A stretch of 35,084 nt of DNA, from contig CACKXV010000008.1 in the NCBI GenBank assembly GCA_902604225.1, positions 1 to 35,084 on the forward strand, read 5' to 3'. The stretch comes from an uncultured Pelagibacteraceae bacterium. GTDB taxonomy: Bacteria; Pseudomonadota; Alphaproteobacteria; Pelagibacterales; AG-422-B15. Positions 1 to 8,675 of the stretch are shown here, piece by piece (position 1 is the first letter of the stretch; the number at the start of each line of letters is the position of its first letter). Both the position numbers and the translations under genes were made by a program. The notes beneath the pieces were generated by a model, which saw nothing but the letters and a program-made list of their open reading frames with translations, had not been told where the DNA came from and did no database searches.

Positions 1-59
1 ATGAAAAAGTTGTTGATGCAGAATTTGAAGAAGTTAAAGAAGACAATAAAGAATCGTAA
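1..59 (+). CDS. dnaK: DnaK C-terminal tail (partial)
   Basis: Reading from base 3, the first 18 codons give an acidic tail (VVDAEFEEVKEDNKES is its end) before a TAA at 57-59. Chaperone DnaK (Hsp70) normally ends in VVDAxFEEV plus charged residues, and dnaJ follows 12 bases later, the usual dnaK-dnaJ order. Only the unstructured C-terminus is present; the ATPase and substrate-binding domains lie outside the window. The identification rests on this short tail and the neighbour, but both are characteristic. Confidence 0.85.
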   Translation, partial: EKVVDAEFEEVKEDNKES

Positions 60-71
60 GCAGGTAAGCTT

Positions 72-1211
72 ATGTCAAAAAGAGACTATTATGAAGTTCT
101 TGGTGTATCCAAGTCTGCTGACGATTCAGAGATAAAAAAATCCTATAGAAAACTTGCGATGAAATATCATCCTGATCGAAATCAGGGAGATGCGGAAGCT
201 GAAGTAAAATTCAAAGAAGCTAGTGAGGCATACGCGGTTCTTCAAGATAAAGAAAAAAGGTCTGCGTATGATCAGTTTGGTCATGCAGCTGTCGACGGAA
301 GCTCTGGACAAGGTGGTGGTGGATTTGATTTTTCTTCATCAGCTTTTCAGGACATTTTTGAGGATTTTTTTGGCGGTGACTCGTCTTTTTTTGGTGGGGG
401 TGGAAACAGGAGAAGAAAGTCAAACAATCGTGGATCCGATTTAAGGTATGATATTACAGTTTCACTTGAAGAAGCCTATAATGGAAAAAAATTTAAGGTA
501 AAAATACCTACACATGTTCAATGTGAGATATGTTCTGGTTCAGGAGCATCTAAAGGAAGTCAACCCATCACGTGTCAATCATGTGGAGGAAGAGGACAAA
601 TTAGATCACAACAAGGTTTCTTTTCGATTCAACAAACTTGTCCTACCTGTCAGGGAACGGGTTCAACGATATCTGATCCTTGTAATCCATGTCGTGGTTC
701 TGGCCGAACTCAAAAAACAAAAAATCTAATGGTTAAAATACCAAAAGGAGTTGATGATGGATCAAGAATAAGACTAAGTGGCGAGGGTGAAGCTGGCACA
801 AATGGTGGTCAACAAGGCGATTTGTATATTTTTGTTAACATCAACGAACATAGTATATTTGCCAGAGAAGATGAAAATCTTTTTGCCGAGGTACCTATTT
901 CAATGATTGATGCTGCCGTTGGCGGATCTATTGATGTGCCAATTATAGATGGTAGTAAAGCAAGATTAAAAATACCTCAGGGAACTCAAACAGGAGATCA
1001 ATTTAGACTTAAATCGAAAGGGATGCCTAACGTAAGAAGTGGATATCTTGGCGATTTATATATACAAACCAAAGTTGAAACACCTGTGAATTTAAACAAA
1101 AAACAAATTGAGATTCTAAAGTCCTTTCAAGAAGTCAGTAATAATGAAGAAAATCCTCTTAGCTCAGCTTTTTTTAAAAAAGCCAGAGATTTCTGGAAAA
1201 CAAAAAATTAA
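72..1211 (+). CDS. dnaJ: Chaperone DnaJ (Hsp40)
   Basis: This is the co-chaperone that delivers unfolded proteins to DnaK and stimulates its ATPase in the cytoplasm. The 379-residue protein has the full type I layout. The J domain spans about residues 1-70 with the HPD motif at 33-35. A Gly/Phe-rich linker runs from about 75 to 112. Four CxxCxGxG zinc repeats lie at 151-211 ([32 protein letters not shown]), followed by the C-terminal substrate-binding domains. Length is normal for the family. It sits 12 bases after dnaK and is probably co-transcribed with it. Nothing is missing. Confidence 0.98.
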   Translation: MSKRDYYEVLGVSKSADDSEIKKSYRKLAMKYHPDRNQGDAEAEVKFKEASEAYAVLQDKEKRSAYDQFGHAAVDGSSGQGGGGFDFSSSAFQDIFEDFFGGDSSFFGGGGNRRRKSNNRGSDLRYDITVSLEEAYNGKKFKVKIPTHVQCEICSGSGASKGSQPITCQSCGGRGQIRSQQGFFSIQQTCPTCQGTGSTISDPCNPCRGSGRTQKTKNLMVKIPKGVDDGSRIRLSGEGEAGTNGGQQGDLYIFVNINEHSIFAREDENLFAEVPISMIDAAVGGSIDVPIIDGSKARLKIPQGTQTGDQFRLKSKGMPNVRSGYLGDLYIQTKVETPVNLNKKQIEILKSFQEVSNNEENPLSSAFFKKARDFWKTKN

Positions 1212-1251
1212 ATACCATTACTTTTTTCTTTATTTGAATTATCTTTAAAAA

Positions 1252-2058
1252 ATGAAAAAAATTAAAGTAATTGTAACGGGTGCCTCAGGTCGCATGGGCA
1301 CACAAATAGCAAAAAGAATTATTCAAGATAAATCTCTTATATTGTTTGGAGCAACCGAGAACGTTGGTCATCCTTCAATAGGAAAAGATATAGGTCAAAT
1401 TTTAAAAACAAAAAAAACTGGTATTTTAATTACAGATAACATTATTGAACTATTTGCAAAAGCTGACGCAGTTATTGATTTTACAGTTCCAAAAGCAACA
1501 TTAGAGCATGCAAAATATTCTGCACAAGCAAGAATTGTTCACGTAATTGGAACAACTGGGTTTAGCAAAAGCCAGTTACGTAAAATAGATTTTGCTGCAC
1601 AGCACGCCACAATTATTAAATCTGGCAATATGAGTTTGGGAATAAATTTATTAGAGAGTATTGTAAAAATTGTTTCCTCAAAATTAGATAGCTCTTTTGA
1701 TATAAAAATAAATGAAACTCATCATAAACATAAAATTGATGCACCATCAGGAACAGCAATAATGCTTGGTAAAGCTGCTGCTAGTGGGAAAAATAAAAAA
1801 TTGGAAAATGTAGTGAAGATTAATCGCACTAATACAATTGGTAAAAATGTAAAAAATAAAATTGTAATGTCGTCCTTCAGAAAAGGTGAAACCATTGGAG
1901 ACCATGAGGTAAAATTCTCATCAAATGATGAAACGATTAGAATTCAGCACATAGCTGAAAATAGGGGCATTTTTGCTAATGGAGCACTTCAAGCTGTAAA
2001 ATGGGGAATGAATAAAGGACCAGGACTTTTTTCAATGACCGACGTTTTGAATATTTAG
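1252..2058 (+). CDS. dapB: 4-hydroxy-tetrahydrodipicolinate reductase
   Basis: It catalyses the NAD(P)H-dependent reduction of 4-hydroxy-tetrahydrodipicolinate in the diaminopimelate/lysine pathway, so it supplies peptidoglycan and lysine. The 268-residue protein has the N-terminal nucleotide-binding loop GASGRMG (residues 10-16) and the catalytic segment ETHHKHKIDAPSGTA at about 155-169, with the paired His and the Lys expected for DapB. The start ATG has no clear Shine-Dalgarno sequence, only A-rich DNA upstream. It lies 40 bases after dnaJ and 18 before nth on the same strand. dnaK-dnaJ-dapB linkage is common in alphaproteobacteria. Confidence 0.97.
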   Translation: MKKIKVIVTGASGRMGTQIAKRIIQDKSLILFGATENVGHPSIGKDIGQILKTKKTGILITDNIIELFAKADAVIDFTVPKATLEHAKYSAQARIVHVIGTTGFSKSQLRKIDFAAQHATIIKSGNMSLGINLLESIVKIVSSKLDSSFDIKINETHHKHKIDAPSGTAIMLGKAAASGKNKKLENVVKINRTNTIGKNVKNKIVMSSFRKGETIGDHEVKFSSNDETIRIQHIAENRGIFANGALQAVKWGMNKGPGLFSMTDVLNI

Positions 2059-2076
2059 AACAGTAATAAATAGCTT

Positions 2077-2730
2077 ATGAAAAGAGCTGAACGTGCAACA
2101 AAAATAATGGGTATACTAAATAAAATATATCCTAAAACTCCTATACCTCTAAATCACAAGAACAAATTTGAACTTTTAATTTCTGTTCTTTTAAGTGCAC
2201 AATGTACTGATAAAAGAGTGAATGAAATTACACCAGTACTTTTTAAAGAAGCAAATAATGCAAAAAAAATGCAAACGCTTTCTAAAAATAGAATATACAA
2301 GATTATAAGACCGTGTGGCCTTGCTCCCCAGAAGTCTGGCGCAATCCATAGATTATCTAAAATATTAGTTAATAAATTTAATGGCGAGGTACCAGAAAGT
2401 TTTGAAGAACTTGAAAAGCTTCCTGGTGTTGGCCATAAAACAGCCAGTGTAGTAATGTCACAAGGTTTTGGTCATCCAGCTTTTCCTGTTGATACACATA
2501 TTCATCGATTAGCACAAAGATGGGGGTTAACTAATGGAAAAAATGTAACGCAAACAGAAAATGATTTAAAAAAAATCTTTCCAATGGATAGTTGGAATAA
2601 ACTTCATTTACAAATTATTTTTTACGGGAGAGAGTATTGTGAAGCTAGAAAATGTTTTGGCTTAGATTGTAAAATTTGCAAAACCTGTTTTCCTAATAGG
2701 AAAAAGCCAATAAAAACAAAAAAACCTTAA
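2077..2730 (+). CDS. nth: Endonuclease III (DNA glycosylase/AP lyase)
   Basis: This is a base-excision repair enzyme that removes oxidised pyrimidines and cleaves at abasic sites. The 217-residue protein has the helix-hairpin-helix LPGVGHKTASVV with the catalytic Lys at 121 and the catalytic Asp at 139 (VDTHIHR), matching K120 and D138 of E. coli Nth. The C-terminus has five cysteines at 188, 193, 198, 201 and 204. The canonical 4Fe-4S pattern is C-x6-C-x2-C-x5-C, so the spacing here differs, although a cluster could still be bound by four of them. No frameshift is visible. It is probably in one transcript with dapB. Confidence 0.95.
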   Translation: MKRAERATKIMGILNKIYPKTPIPLNHKNKFELLISVLLSAQCTDKRVNEITPVLFKEANNAKKMQTLSKNRIYKIIRPCGLAPQKSGAIHRLSKILVNKFNGEVPESFEELEKLPGVGHKTASVVMSQGFGHPAFPVDTHIHRLAQRWGLTNGKNVTQTENDLKKIFPMDSWNKLHLQIIFYGREYCEARKCFGLDCKICKTCFPNRKKPIKTKKP

Positions 2731-2789
2731 TAGATATTTTTATAATAGAGAGTTGATAGTTTGACGGTAACTGCTAGAGTTCTTTCGAT

Positions 2790-3519
2790 ATGACAAATAA
2801 AGTAGCATTGATAATTGGCGCTGGTGATAGTTTAGGTTCGTCAATAGCAAGAGTTTTTGCAAATGATGGGTTTACTGTTGTAGTTGCAAGAAGAAATGGT
2901 GATAAGTTATCTAAGTTGGCTGAAGAAATTAAAAAAAAATGGTGGTGAATGTTTCTTTTATTCACTTGATGCAAGAAAAGAAGATGATGTCATAAGCTTA
3001 ATTAATAAAATTGAAAACGATATCGGAGAGATCTTAGTTGCCGTATACAACATAGGAGCAAATATTAGATACGGCATATTAGAAACAACATCTAGAAAGT
3101 ATTATAAAGTTTGGGAAATGGCTGCATTCGGTGCATTTCTTATGGGAAGAGAAGTTGCAAAAAAAATGGTCCCTAGAAAAAAAGGAACTGTAATTTTTAC
3201 TGGAGCATCGGCAAGCGTCAGAGGTAAAGAGGGTTTTGCCGCTTTTTCAGGAGCAAAGCATGCTAAGCGGGCTCTATCACAGAGTATGGCGAGAGAGTTA
3301 GGACCAAAAGGAATTCATGTTGCACATGTTGTTATTGATGGAGCAATTGATACCCCATGGGTCAATGAATTGTTTCCCGATTATGTGAAAGAAAAGAAGA
3401 AAATTGATGGGCTAATGAATCCAGATGATATTGCACAGAATTACTTAATGATACATAATCAACCGAAAAATGCGTGGACTTATGAATTAGATCTGCGTCC
3501 TTGGGTGGAGACATGGTAG
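2790..3519 (+). pseudogene. Short-chain dehydrogenase/reductase, frameshifted in an A9 run
   Basis: The reading frame opens at ATG 2790 (MTNKVALIIGAGDSLG, the SDR nucleotide-binding loop GxGxxxG) and stops at TGA 2946-2948 after 52 codons. The rest of the enzyme continues without a break in the +1 frame to TAG 3519. The switch falls in nine A at 2931-2939; eight A would give a continuous protein of about 242 residues through EEIKKNGGE. The body has NIGAN, a serine in TGASASVRG, and FSGAK where classical SDRs have YxxxK. The substrate is unknown. It could be a sequencing error, a fresh mutation, or a gene rescued by slippage; the second part looks otherwise intact. An in-frame TTG at 2884 would give only a 211-residue fragment. 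Confidence 0.8.
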
Positions 3520-4466
3520 ATAATAAATATGATATAGTAGGTATTGGTAATTCTATTGTTGACGTAATTACAGACGTAGAAGATCAATTCTTGAATGATC
3601 ACGAATTAAGAAAAGGCCTCATGTCTTTGGTGGACTTAGATGGTATTAAAAATATCTCTGGAAAAATTGATATTAAGAAAACGGTTTCTGGTGGATCAGT
3701 TGCAAACTCAATAGTTGCTCTAGCTCAAAATAACTTGAAAACAGCTTTTATTGGAAAAGTTGGAATAGATGAAGTCGGTAACGCATTTGTTGATGGCTTA
3801 AGTAAAGAAAATGTATTTTTTGCGAATACACCTCAATCTGATGAGAGTGAAACAGGGCGATGCTTAGTTATGGTAACCCCTGATGCCCAAAGGACAATGA
3901 GTACCTATTTAGGAATATCCCAAAAACTTAATTCTGATGATGTTAATGAAGATGTTATTTCTCAATCAAAGATCACTTATCTAGAAGGATACCTTTGGGA
4001 CCTAGACGACGCTCAAGTAGCAATCAAAAAAGCGACAAAGGTTGCTAAGGAGAATAATAAAATTGTAGCCTTTAGTGTATCAGATGTATTCTGCATTGAG
4101 CGTTTTAAAGAGAGCTTTTTAAGTTTAATTGATGAAGATGCTGATATTGTTTTTGCGAATGAAGAGGAAATGAAATCTCTATTAGGCACATCAGACTTAG
4201 ACGAGAGCATAAATATTATTAAAGATAAGAATAAAATTTTTGCGATTACACTCGGTGAAAAAGGTGCAATGATTGTAAATAATGAAGAGGTAATTAAAAT
4301 TGAACCCCAAAAAATAGATAATCTTGTCGATACGACGGGAGCTGGTGATCTATTTGCTGCAGGGTTTTTACTGAAATATATTCAGGGACAGCCCCTTAAA
4401 GAATGTGGCAAAGAAGGAGTTAGGTTTGCTTCAAAAGTAATACAAATCTATGGGGCTAGATTATAA
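3513..4466 (+). CDS. PfkB-family carbohydrate/nucleoside kinase (adenosine kinase-like)
   Basis: This is an ATP-dependent kinase of the ribokinase/PfkB fold that phosphorylates a sugar or nucleoside. The 317-residue protein opens with YDIVGIGNSIVDVI, has the early glycine motif GGSVANS, and ends with PfkB signature 2, DTTGAGDLFAAGF, which carries the catalytic Asp and anion hole. The ATG at 3513 is chosen over an upstream TTG (3501) because GGTGGAG lies a few bases before it. It overlaps the dehydrogenase stop by 7 bases, so translation is probably coupled. Alphaproteobacterial relatives are often labelled adenosine kinase; the sequence alone does not fix the substrate. Confidence 0.88.
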   Translation: MVDNKYDIVGIGNSIVDVITDVEDQFLNDHELRKGLMSLVDLDGIKNISGKIDIKKTVSGGSVANSIVALAQNNLKTAFIGKVGIDEVGNAFVDGLSKENVFFANTPQSDESETGRCLVMVTPDAQRTMSTYLGISQKLNSDDVNEDVISQSKITYLEGYLWDLDDAQVAIKKATKVAKENNKIVAFSVSDVFCIERFKESFLSLIDEDADIVFANEEEMKSLLGTSDLDESINIIKDKNKIFAITLGEKGAMIVNNEEVIKIEPQKIDNLVDTTGAGDLFAAGFLLKYIQGQPLKECGKEGVRFASKVIQIYGARL

Positions 4467-4487
4467 AATTTAGCTACCTAAAATTTT
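4465..4487. terminator. Possible bidirectional terminator between convergent genes
   Basis: An imperfect AT-rich dyad, AAAATTTAG (4465-4473) and CTAAAATTTT (4478-4487), has a 4-base loop and one bulged T. It spans the facing stop codons of the PfkB kinase and the glycosyltransferase, with A or T tracts on both sides. The stem contains almost no GC, so it would be weak. The position is suitable but the evidence is thin. Confidence 0.3.
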
Positions 4488-5450
4488 GTCAATTTCATTA
4501 ATGACTACATCTGTAGTTATTAAATTTATATCATTTCCACCAAAACTCTGCGAAGTGATAAAATTAATGTTTGTGAACTGATCATTTAAAAACTTGACTG
4601 CACTTGTTGGACCACAGATTTTTAATAATGGACACATATTAGTTGAGAGCATTTGACCTGTTCCGCCATCGTTAGTTATAGCAATATCTAAGTAATTTGT
4701 TGATGCCATAACCACTTCAATGCCCGGATAATTTTTGACTTCTTCTTCAGGAAAAAGAGGCTTATTTATTGCATCAACTATTTTTTTACGCAAATTTTGT
4801 TCTTCTGGACCAAGAAAAAAAACAATATTAAAATTTTTTTTTTCATAATGTTTCGCCACTTTTAAGTAATTATCAAATGACCATATTCTTTTTGGAGTAT
4901 TTGAACCAGGTGCAATACCAATATACTTTTTACTTGGGTCAAATAAATTTTTTAAGTTCTCTGTTATTGCTTGAGGAATATCTATTGCAAATTCTTTTTT
5001 AGCTTCATGATTTGAAACTAGGTCAAGCATTTCAATTATACTTTTTACGTAAAATTTTCTTTTTTTACTTAATTTTTTAGGTTTAAATTTAGAAAAAAAC
5101 CAATTAGCAGAAGATGAAATAAAAATTTTGGTTTTTAGTCTTTTTAAAGCAATAGTTCTAGGTACAGCTTTTTGCGTATCAATGATAATATCAAACTCTT
5201 CATTACTTAAGTCATAAACATTTGAAATTTTTTTCCAAAAAAATGGACTTAGTTTTGCTTTTTCCCATATTTTATCAATATGGTTTAAAGTAAATTTATT
5301 TAGCCTTTGATTATACTCCGTGTAGATTGTATCAGTCATCCAATGAATTTCATAATTTGGAAATCTATCTTTAAGTTGATAAACTATTGGCAATTTTAAA
5401 ATACCATCTCCAATTTGCTCTCCATTGCTGAAGATTAAAACTTTTTTCAT
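4470..5450 (-). CDS. Glycosyltransferase family 9 (heptosyltransferase-like)
   Basis: GT9 enzymes transfer heptose or related sugars from ADP-sugars to lipopolysaccharide core on the inner face of the cytoplasmic membrane. The 326-residue protein begins MKKVLIFSNGEQIGDG, corresponding to the GT9 N-terminal domain. The C-terminal domain has the nucleotide-sugar segment GIAPGSNTPKRIWSFDNY followed by ITNDGGTGQML, the family's TNDxGxxH-like site with Gly-Gln in place of the usual His-xx. It is the last gene of the leftward operon, 4 bases after the MDR oxidoreductase. The exact acceptor and donor are not determinable. It is unrelated in pathway to the his genes upstream. Confidence 0.82.
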   Translation of the reverse strand: MKKVLIFSNGEQIGDGILKLPIVYQLKDRFPNYEIHWMTDTIYTEYNQRLNKFTLNHIDKIWEKAKLSPFFWKKISNVYDLSNEEFDIIIDTQKAVPRTIALKRLKTKIFISSSANWFFSKFKPKKLSKKRKFYVKSIIEMLDLVSNHEAKKEFAIDIPQAITENLKNLFDPSKKYIGIAPGSNTPKRIWSFDNYLKVAKHYEKKNFNIVFFLGPEEQNLRKKIVDAINKPLFPEEEVKNYPGIEVVMASTNYLDIAITNDGGTGQMLSTNMCPLLKICGPTSAVKFLNDQFTNINFITSQSFGGNDINLITTDVVINEIDKILGS

Positions 5451-5454
5451 TGGT

Positions 5455-6471
5455 TTAATTTTGAGTCGTATCTTCTGATACTTTGATTATTAGTTTCCCC
5501 TCATTTTCTCCTGAAAATAGCTTTTTAATAGAATTTTCTGCATTCTCTAACCCAGGAACTATATGATTTTTGTATTTAATTTTTCCCTCCTTGATCCAAG
5601 TTGTAAGGTCTTGATAAGCCTCTATGTATCTTTTAAAATAGTCAAAAACAATGAAACCTTTGAGCATTATTCTTTTGATCAATAGGTTTCCCCATGCTGG
5701 TCCAGGTACTAATGATTCAGCGTTATAGCCAGATATTAAGCCACATAAACTTATTCTTCCATTTATATTCATTCTTGTAAGGACAGCATCGGTAATGGTT
5801 CCTCCAACATTTTCAAAATATATATCAACTCCATCAGAACAAAGATCTTTAAGTCTGTTTCTTATATTTTCTGTTTTGTAATTTATTGCTCCATCTATGC
5901 CAAGGTCATTTACTAACCACTGACACTTCTCGTCAGAACCAGCGATACCGATAACTTTGCATCCTTTTATTTTTCCAATTTGGCAAACTATAGAACCTAC
6001 TGCACCCGCTGCAGCTGAAACAACTAATGTTTCACCTGATTGAGGCTTTGTAATATCTAGTAAACCAAAATAAGCAGTCATCCCTGTCATTCCCAAAATA
6101 CTCATGTAACTATCTAATGGAAAACCGGTGCCTTGAGGTATTTGTCTAACACCTTTACCATTGGTGATAAAAAATTCTTGCCATCCACCCATACAATTAA
6201 CAATCTCACCTTCTTTAAATTTTTGGTTTTTTGATTTCTCAACTACGCCTATTGTTCCGCCTCTCATAACGTCTCCAGTTTTCATTGCATCAACATAAGA
6301 GGCACGCCCACTCATCCATCCTCTGTTTGCAGGATCAAGTGATAAATAAATATTCCTTATCAAAACGTCATTTTCATTTAATTCTGGAACAGAAGTTTCT
6401 TCCATAACTAAATCACCTTCTTTGATATCTCCTACAGGGAAATTTTTTAGTATCCATTGTTTATTAATCAT
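5455..6471 (-). CDS. NADP-dependent oxidoreductase, zinc-free MDR family
   Basis: This is a medium-chain dehydrogenase/reductase resembling leukotriene B4 dehydrogenase/2-alkenal reductase and CurA, which reduce activated double bonds with NADPH. The 338-residue protein has the N-terminal pattern LSLDPANRGWM, the Rossmann segment VVSAAAGAVGSIVCQIGKIKG, and YFENVGG, all typical of this subfamily, and no zinc ligands. The ATG at 6471 is chosen because GGGAG lies 8 bases upstream and it overlaps the thioesterase stop as ATGA; a longer reading frame upstream adds 19 residues unlike the family. The physiological substrate is unknown. Confidence 0.88.
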   Translation of the reverse strand: MINKQWILKNFPVGDIKEGDLVMEETSVPELNENDVLIRNIYLSLDPANRGWMSGRASYVDAMKTGDVMRGGTIGVVEKSKNQKFKEGEIVNCMGGWQEFFITNGKGVRQIPQGTGFPLDSYMSILGMTGMTAYFGLLDITKPQSGETLVVSAAAGAVGSIVCQIGKIKGCKVIGIAGSDEKCQWLVNDLGIDGAINYKTENIRNRLKDLCSDGVDIYFENVGGTITDAVLTRMNINGRISLCGLISGYNAESLVPGPAWGNLLIKRIMLKGFIVFDYFKRYIEAYQDLTTWIKEGKIKYKNHIVPGLENAENSIKKLFSGENEGKLIIKVSEDTTQN

Positions 6472-6923
6472 TTTTTTTCTCCCATCATTTTTTTTAAATT
6501 TACTTGAGGCATATCTACAATTACACAAGTAGATGTGGCTGTAACAACAGTTCTGTTGTTTTGTTCAAGTCTTCCTTCTAGGAAAGCAATATTTTTTCCT
6601 GATTTAACTACTTGGCCATATCCAATTACTTTTCCTGGTTTTGTAGGATATAAAAAATTAGTTTTTAGTTCTATAGTTGGTGGTCTTTTCTTAAAATGGT
6701 TTTGAAAGATAAAGGCAAGAGCAGTAGCATCATCAACCATCCCACTTACGATACCTCCTTGAACATCACCTGCAGGATTACAATATTTTTGCTCTACCTC
6801 AAATTCCATTTTAATACTTCCAGCATCAGTATTCACTTCAAGAACTGTCATGTTGAATAGGTTAAATAATTTATTTTTGTTAAATAAATTTACCAGTTCT
6901 TCGTCTGAAATCTTACTTGTCAT
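6468..6923 (-). CDS. PaaI-family hotdog thioesterase
   Basis: The 151-residue protein has a single hotdog fold of the PaaI/acyl-CoA thioesterase family, which hydrolyses acyl- or aryl-CoA esters. The marker region is NPAGDVQGGIVSGMVDDATA, matching the GxxxGGxxxxLxD helix of the family, followed by ELKTNFLYPTKPGKVIG and a final strand rich in small residues. It lies between the HIT protein (12-base gap) and the MDR oxidoreductase (4-base ATGA overlap), so the three are very probably co-translated. The substrate is not predictable from the sequence. Confidence 0.87.
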   Translation of the reverse strand: MTSKISDEELVNLFNKNKLFNLFNMTVLEVNTDAGSIKMEFEVEQKYCNPAGDVQGGIVSGMVDDATALAFIFQNHFKKRPPTIELKTNFLYPTKPGKVIGYGQVVKSGKNIAFLEGRLEQNNRTVVTATSTCVIVDMPQVNLKKMMGEKK

Positions 6924-6935
6924 TATAGATTACTC

Positions 6936-7319
6936 TTAATTTGGTTTTTCTGGGAAAACCATTGGACCTAAAGGTCTTCCAGCTAATAAATGAAAGTGAA
7001 GATGCGGTACTTCTTGATGTGCGTCATTTCCAGCATTCGCTATAACTCTATAACCATTTCCTCCTGAATTTTCACTAATACCCAACATATCAGCAACCTT
7101 AGCAATAGCCCTATTAAACCCGATAATTTCATTATCACTGGCGTTTAAACTAAAGTCATTAATGTCTAGGTAGTTTCCTTTAGGAATAATTAATGCGTGG
7201 GAAGGTGCTTGAGGCCTTATATCTTTAAAAGAAAGTACAAAGTCATCTTCATAAATTTTATCACAGGAAATCTCACCTCTTATTATTTTTGCAAATATAT
7301 TATCTTTGTCGTAACTCAT
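6936..7319 (-). CDS. HIT-family nucleotide hydrolase (HinT-like)
   Basis: This is a histidine-triad protein, in the group that hydrolyses AMP-lysine, aminoacyl-adenylates and similar phosphoramidates. The 127-residue protein has DNIFAKIIRGEI near the N-terminus, SHALIIPKG in the middle, and the triad HLHFHLLAG with its catalytic histidines near the C-terminus, followed by GRPLGPM. Length is normal. Its start codon overlaps the hisE stop by one base (TAATG). A HIT gene after hisE is a recurring arrangement in alphaproteobacteria, though no role in histidine synthesis is established for it. Confidence 0.93.
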   Translation of the reverse strand: MSYDKDNIFAKIIRGEISCDKIYEDDFVLSFKDIRPQAPSHALIIPKGNYLDINDFSLNASDNEIIGFNRAIAKVADMLGISENSGGNGYRVIANAGNDAHQEVPHLHFHLLAGRPLGPMVFPEKPN

Positions 7320-7627
7320 TATTTACGTAACCCTGTTTTACCTTCCCTGCTTTCTAGCTCTGCGTATATTTGATCAGCTGAAATATCAAATTTTTTCCAG
7401 AGTACAAGCAAATGGTATATGAGATCGGCAGACTCATATATTATTTGTTCTGCGTTTCCTTGCTCTGCAGCTTCAACTGTTTCAAGAGACTCTTCTTTTA
7501 ATTTTTCAATGCATTTAGCTTTACCTTCAGATAAGAGCTTGGCTGTGTATGATTTAGAGGGATCTTCTTTTGAACGTTTTTCAATAGTCTCAAATAATCG
7601 AACAAGAACATCAACATTATTAACCAT
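7319..7627 (-). CDS. hisE: Phosphoribosyl-ATP diphosphatase
   Basis: It carries out the second step of histidine synthesis, removing pyrophosphate from phosphoribosyl-ATP. The 102-residue protein shows the all-alpha MazG-like fold signature: KCIEKLKEESLETVEAAEQG, with metal-binding acidic residues, then YESADLIYHLLVLW. It is a stand-alone hisE rather than a hisIE fusion, which is usual in alphaproteobacteria. No hisI is seen in this window, so that step is encoded elsewhere. It starts one base inside the end of the DUF1330 gene and ends overlapping the HIT gene. Confidence 0.96.
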   Translation of the reverse strand: MVNNVDVLVRLFETIEKRSKEDPSKSYTAKLLSEGKAKCIEKLKEESLETVEAAEQGNAEQIIYESADLIYHLLVLWKKFDISADQIYAELESREGKTGLRK

Positions 7628-7914
7628 TATTCATAACCTTCAACAATAGCAAAAAGTCTATCCTTATCTTCACCGAGCAATTTTTTTGCCTCTTGGTATT
7701 CTTTACTGTTATAAGCTTTTTTCGCATTATCAAATGAGGAGTATTCTACTACGACATTTCGTTCGTACTCTTTTCCCTCAGCAATAACTTGACTTCCTCC
7801 GCGCACTAAGAACTTACCATTGTATTTTTGCACAGCCTTAGAAGCAAGTTCAGCATACATCTTTTGTTTATCGGGATGAAGTACATTTACCTTTGCAATC
7901 CAATAACCTTTCAT
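7627..7914 (-). CDS. DUF1330 domain protein
   Basis: The 95-residue protein begins MKGYWIAKVNV and has GGSQVIAEGKEYERNVVVEY then SFDNAKKAYNSKEYQEAKKL, the pattern of DUF1330, a small ferredoxin-like dimeric alpha/beta-barrel fold of unknown function. Related folds include monooxygenases and EthD-like proteins, but no catalytic role is shown for this family. It sits between hisF (2-base gap) and hisE (1-base overlap) inside the his operon. Whether it has anything to do with histidine synthesis cannot be told from the sequence. Confidence 0.9.
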   Translation of the reverse strand: MKGYWIAKVNVLHPDKQKMYAELASKAVQKYNGKFLVRGGSQVIAEGKEYERNVVVEYSSFDNAKKAYNSKEYQEAKKLLGEDKDRLFAIVEGYE

Positions 7915-7916
7915 GA

Positions 7917-8675
7917 TTAGATCCTAACCGGAATATTATTATCAGCAAGATATCTTTTAACTTCACCTATGCTGTATTCACCAAAGTGAAAAATAGAAGC
8001 AGCAAGTAATGCACTTGCCTCCCCTTCAAGAATGCCATCGAGAAGATGACTCAAGTTGCCAACCCCACCTGACGCAATAACTGGTACATTAACTTTTGAA
8101 GTAACAGCTTTTAATAGTTTATTGTCAAATCCACTTTTTGTTCCATCTCTATCCATTGATGTAAGTAATATTTCTCCTGCACCTAGTTTTGCCACTTCAT
8201 TGCAGTAAGTAACAACATCAATGTTGGTTTCTTTTCTCCCACCATGCGTGAATACTTTCCATTGATTTTCAGCGGTTTCTTTTGCGTCTACAGCTATCAC
8301 GATTGTTGATGAACCATACTTTTTTGCAGCCTCAGCTACTAAATCAATATTATCAACTGCTGCTGTGTTTATTGAAACTTTATCTGCTCCAAAATGAAGT
8401 AAACGTGAAATATCTTCCAAATTCCTGACACCTCCACCTACAGTAAGTGGTATGAAACAATTCTCAGCTGTTTTTTTTACCACCTCTAGCAATGTGTCTC
8501 TGTTATCACTTGACGCAGTAATATCTAAAAAACAAAGCTCATCAGCTCCTTCAGCATTATAGATTATAGCTTGTTCGACTGGATCTCCTGCATCAACTAG
8601 ATCGATAAAATTAACCCCTTTAACAACTCTGCCATTATCAACATCTAAACAGGGTATAATTCTTTTTTTTAACAT
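7917..8675 (-). CDS. hisF: Imidazole glycerol phosphate synthase, cyclase subunit
   Basis: HisF uses ammonia from HisH to convert PRFAR to imidazole glycerol phosphate and AICAR. The 252-residue TIM barrel begins [20 protein letters not shown] with the catalytic Asp at residue 11, and has the second catalytic Asp in IAVDAKE. Phosphate-binding loops GGGVRN and ASGGVGN are present. Length is typical. Its start overlaps the hisA stop by one base, and hisH is encoded just upstream of hisA, so both halves of the heterodimer are made from the same transcript. Confidence 0.98.
   Translation of the reverse strand: MLKKRIIPCLDVDNGRVVKGVNFIDLVDAGDPVEQAIIYNAEGADELCFLDITASSDNRDTLLEVVKKTAENCFIPLTVGGGVRNLEDISRLLHFGADKVSINTAAVDNIDLVAEAAKKYGSSTIVIAVDAKETAENQWKVFTHGGRKETNIDVVTYCNEVAKLGAGEILLTSMDRDGTKSGFDNKLLKAVTSKVNVPVIASGGVGNLSHLLDGILEGEASALLAASIFHFGEYSIGEVKRYLADNNIPVRI

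Noticed and set aside
1212-2789. tRNA or small RNA genes in the short gaps between dnaJ, dapB, nth and the dehydrogenase
   Set aside because: Gaps of 18-59 bases are too short for a tRNA and show no conserved fold.
5455-6528. Longer reading frame adding 19 residues to the MDR oxidoreductase
   Set aside because: The extra residues lie inside the thioesterase gene, match no family feature, and the ATG at 6471 has a good ribosome-binding site.
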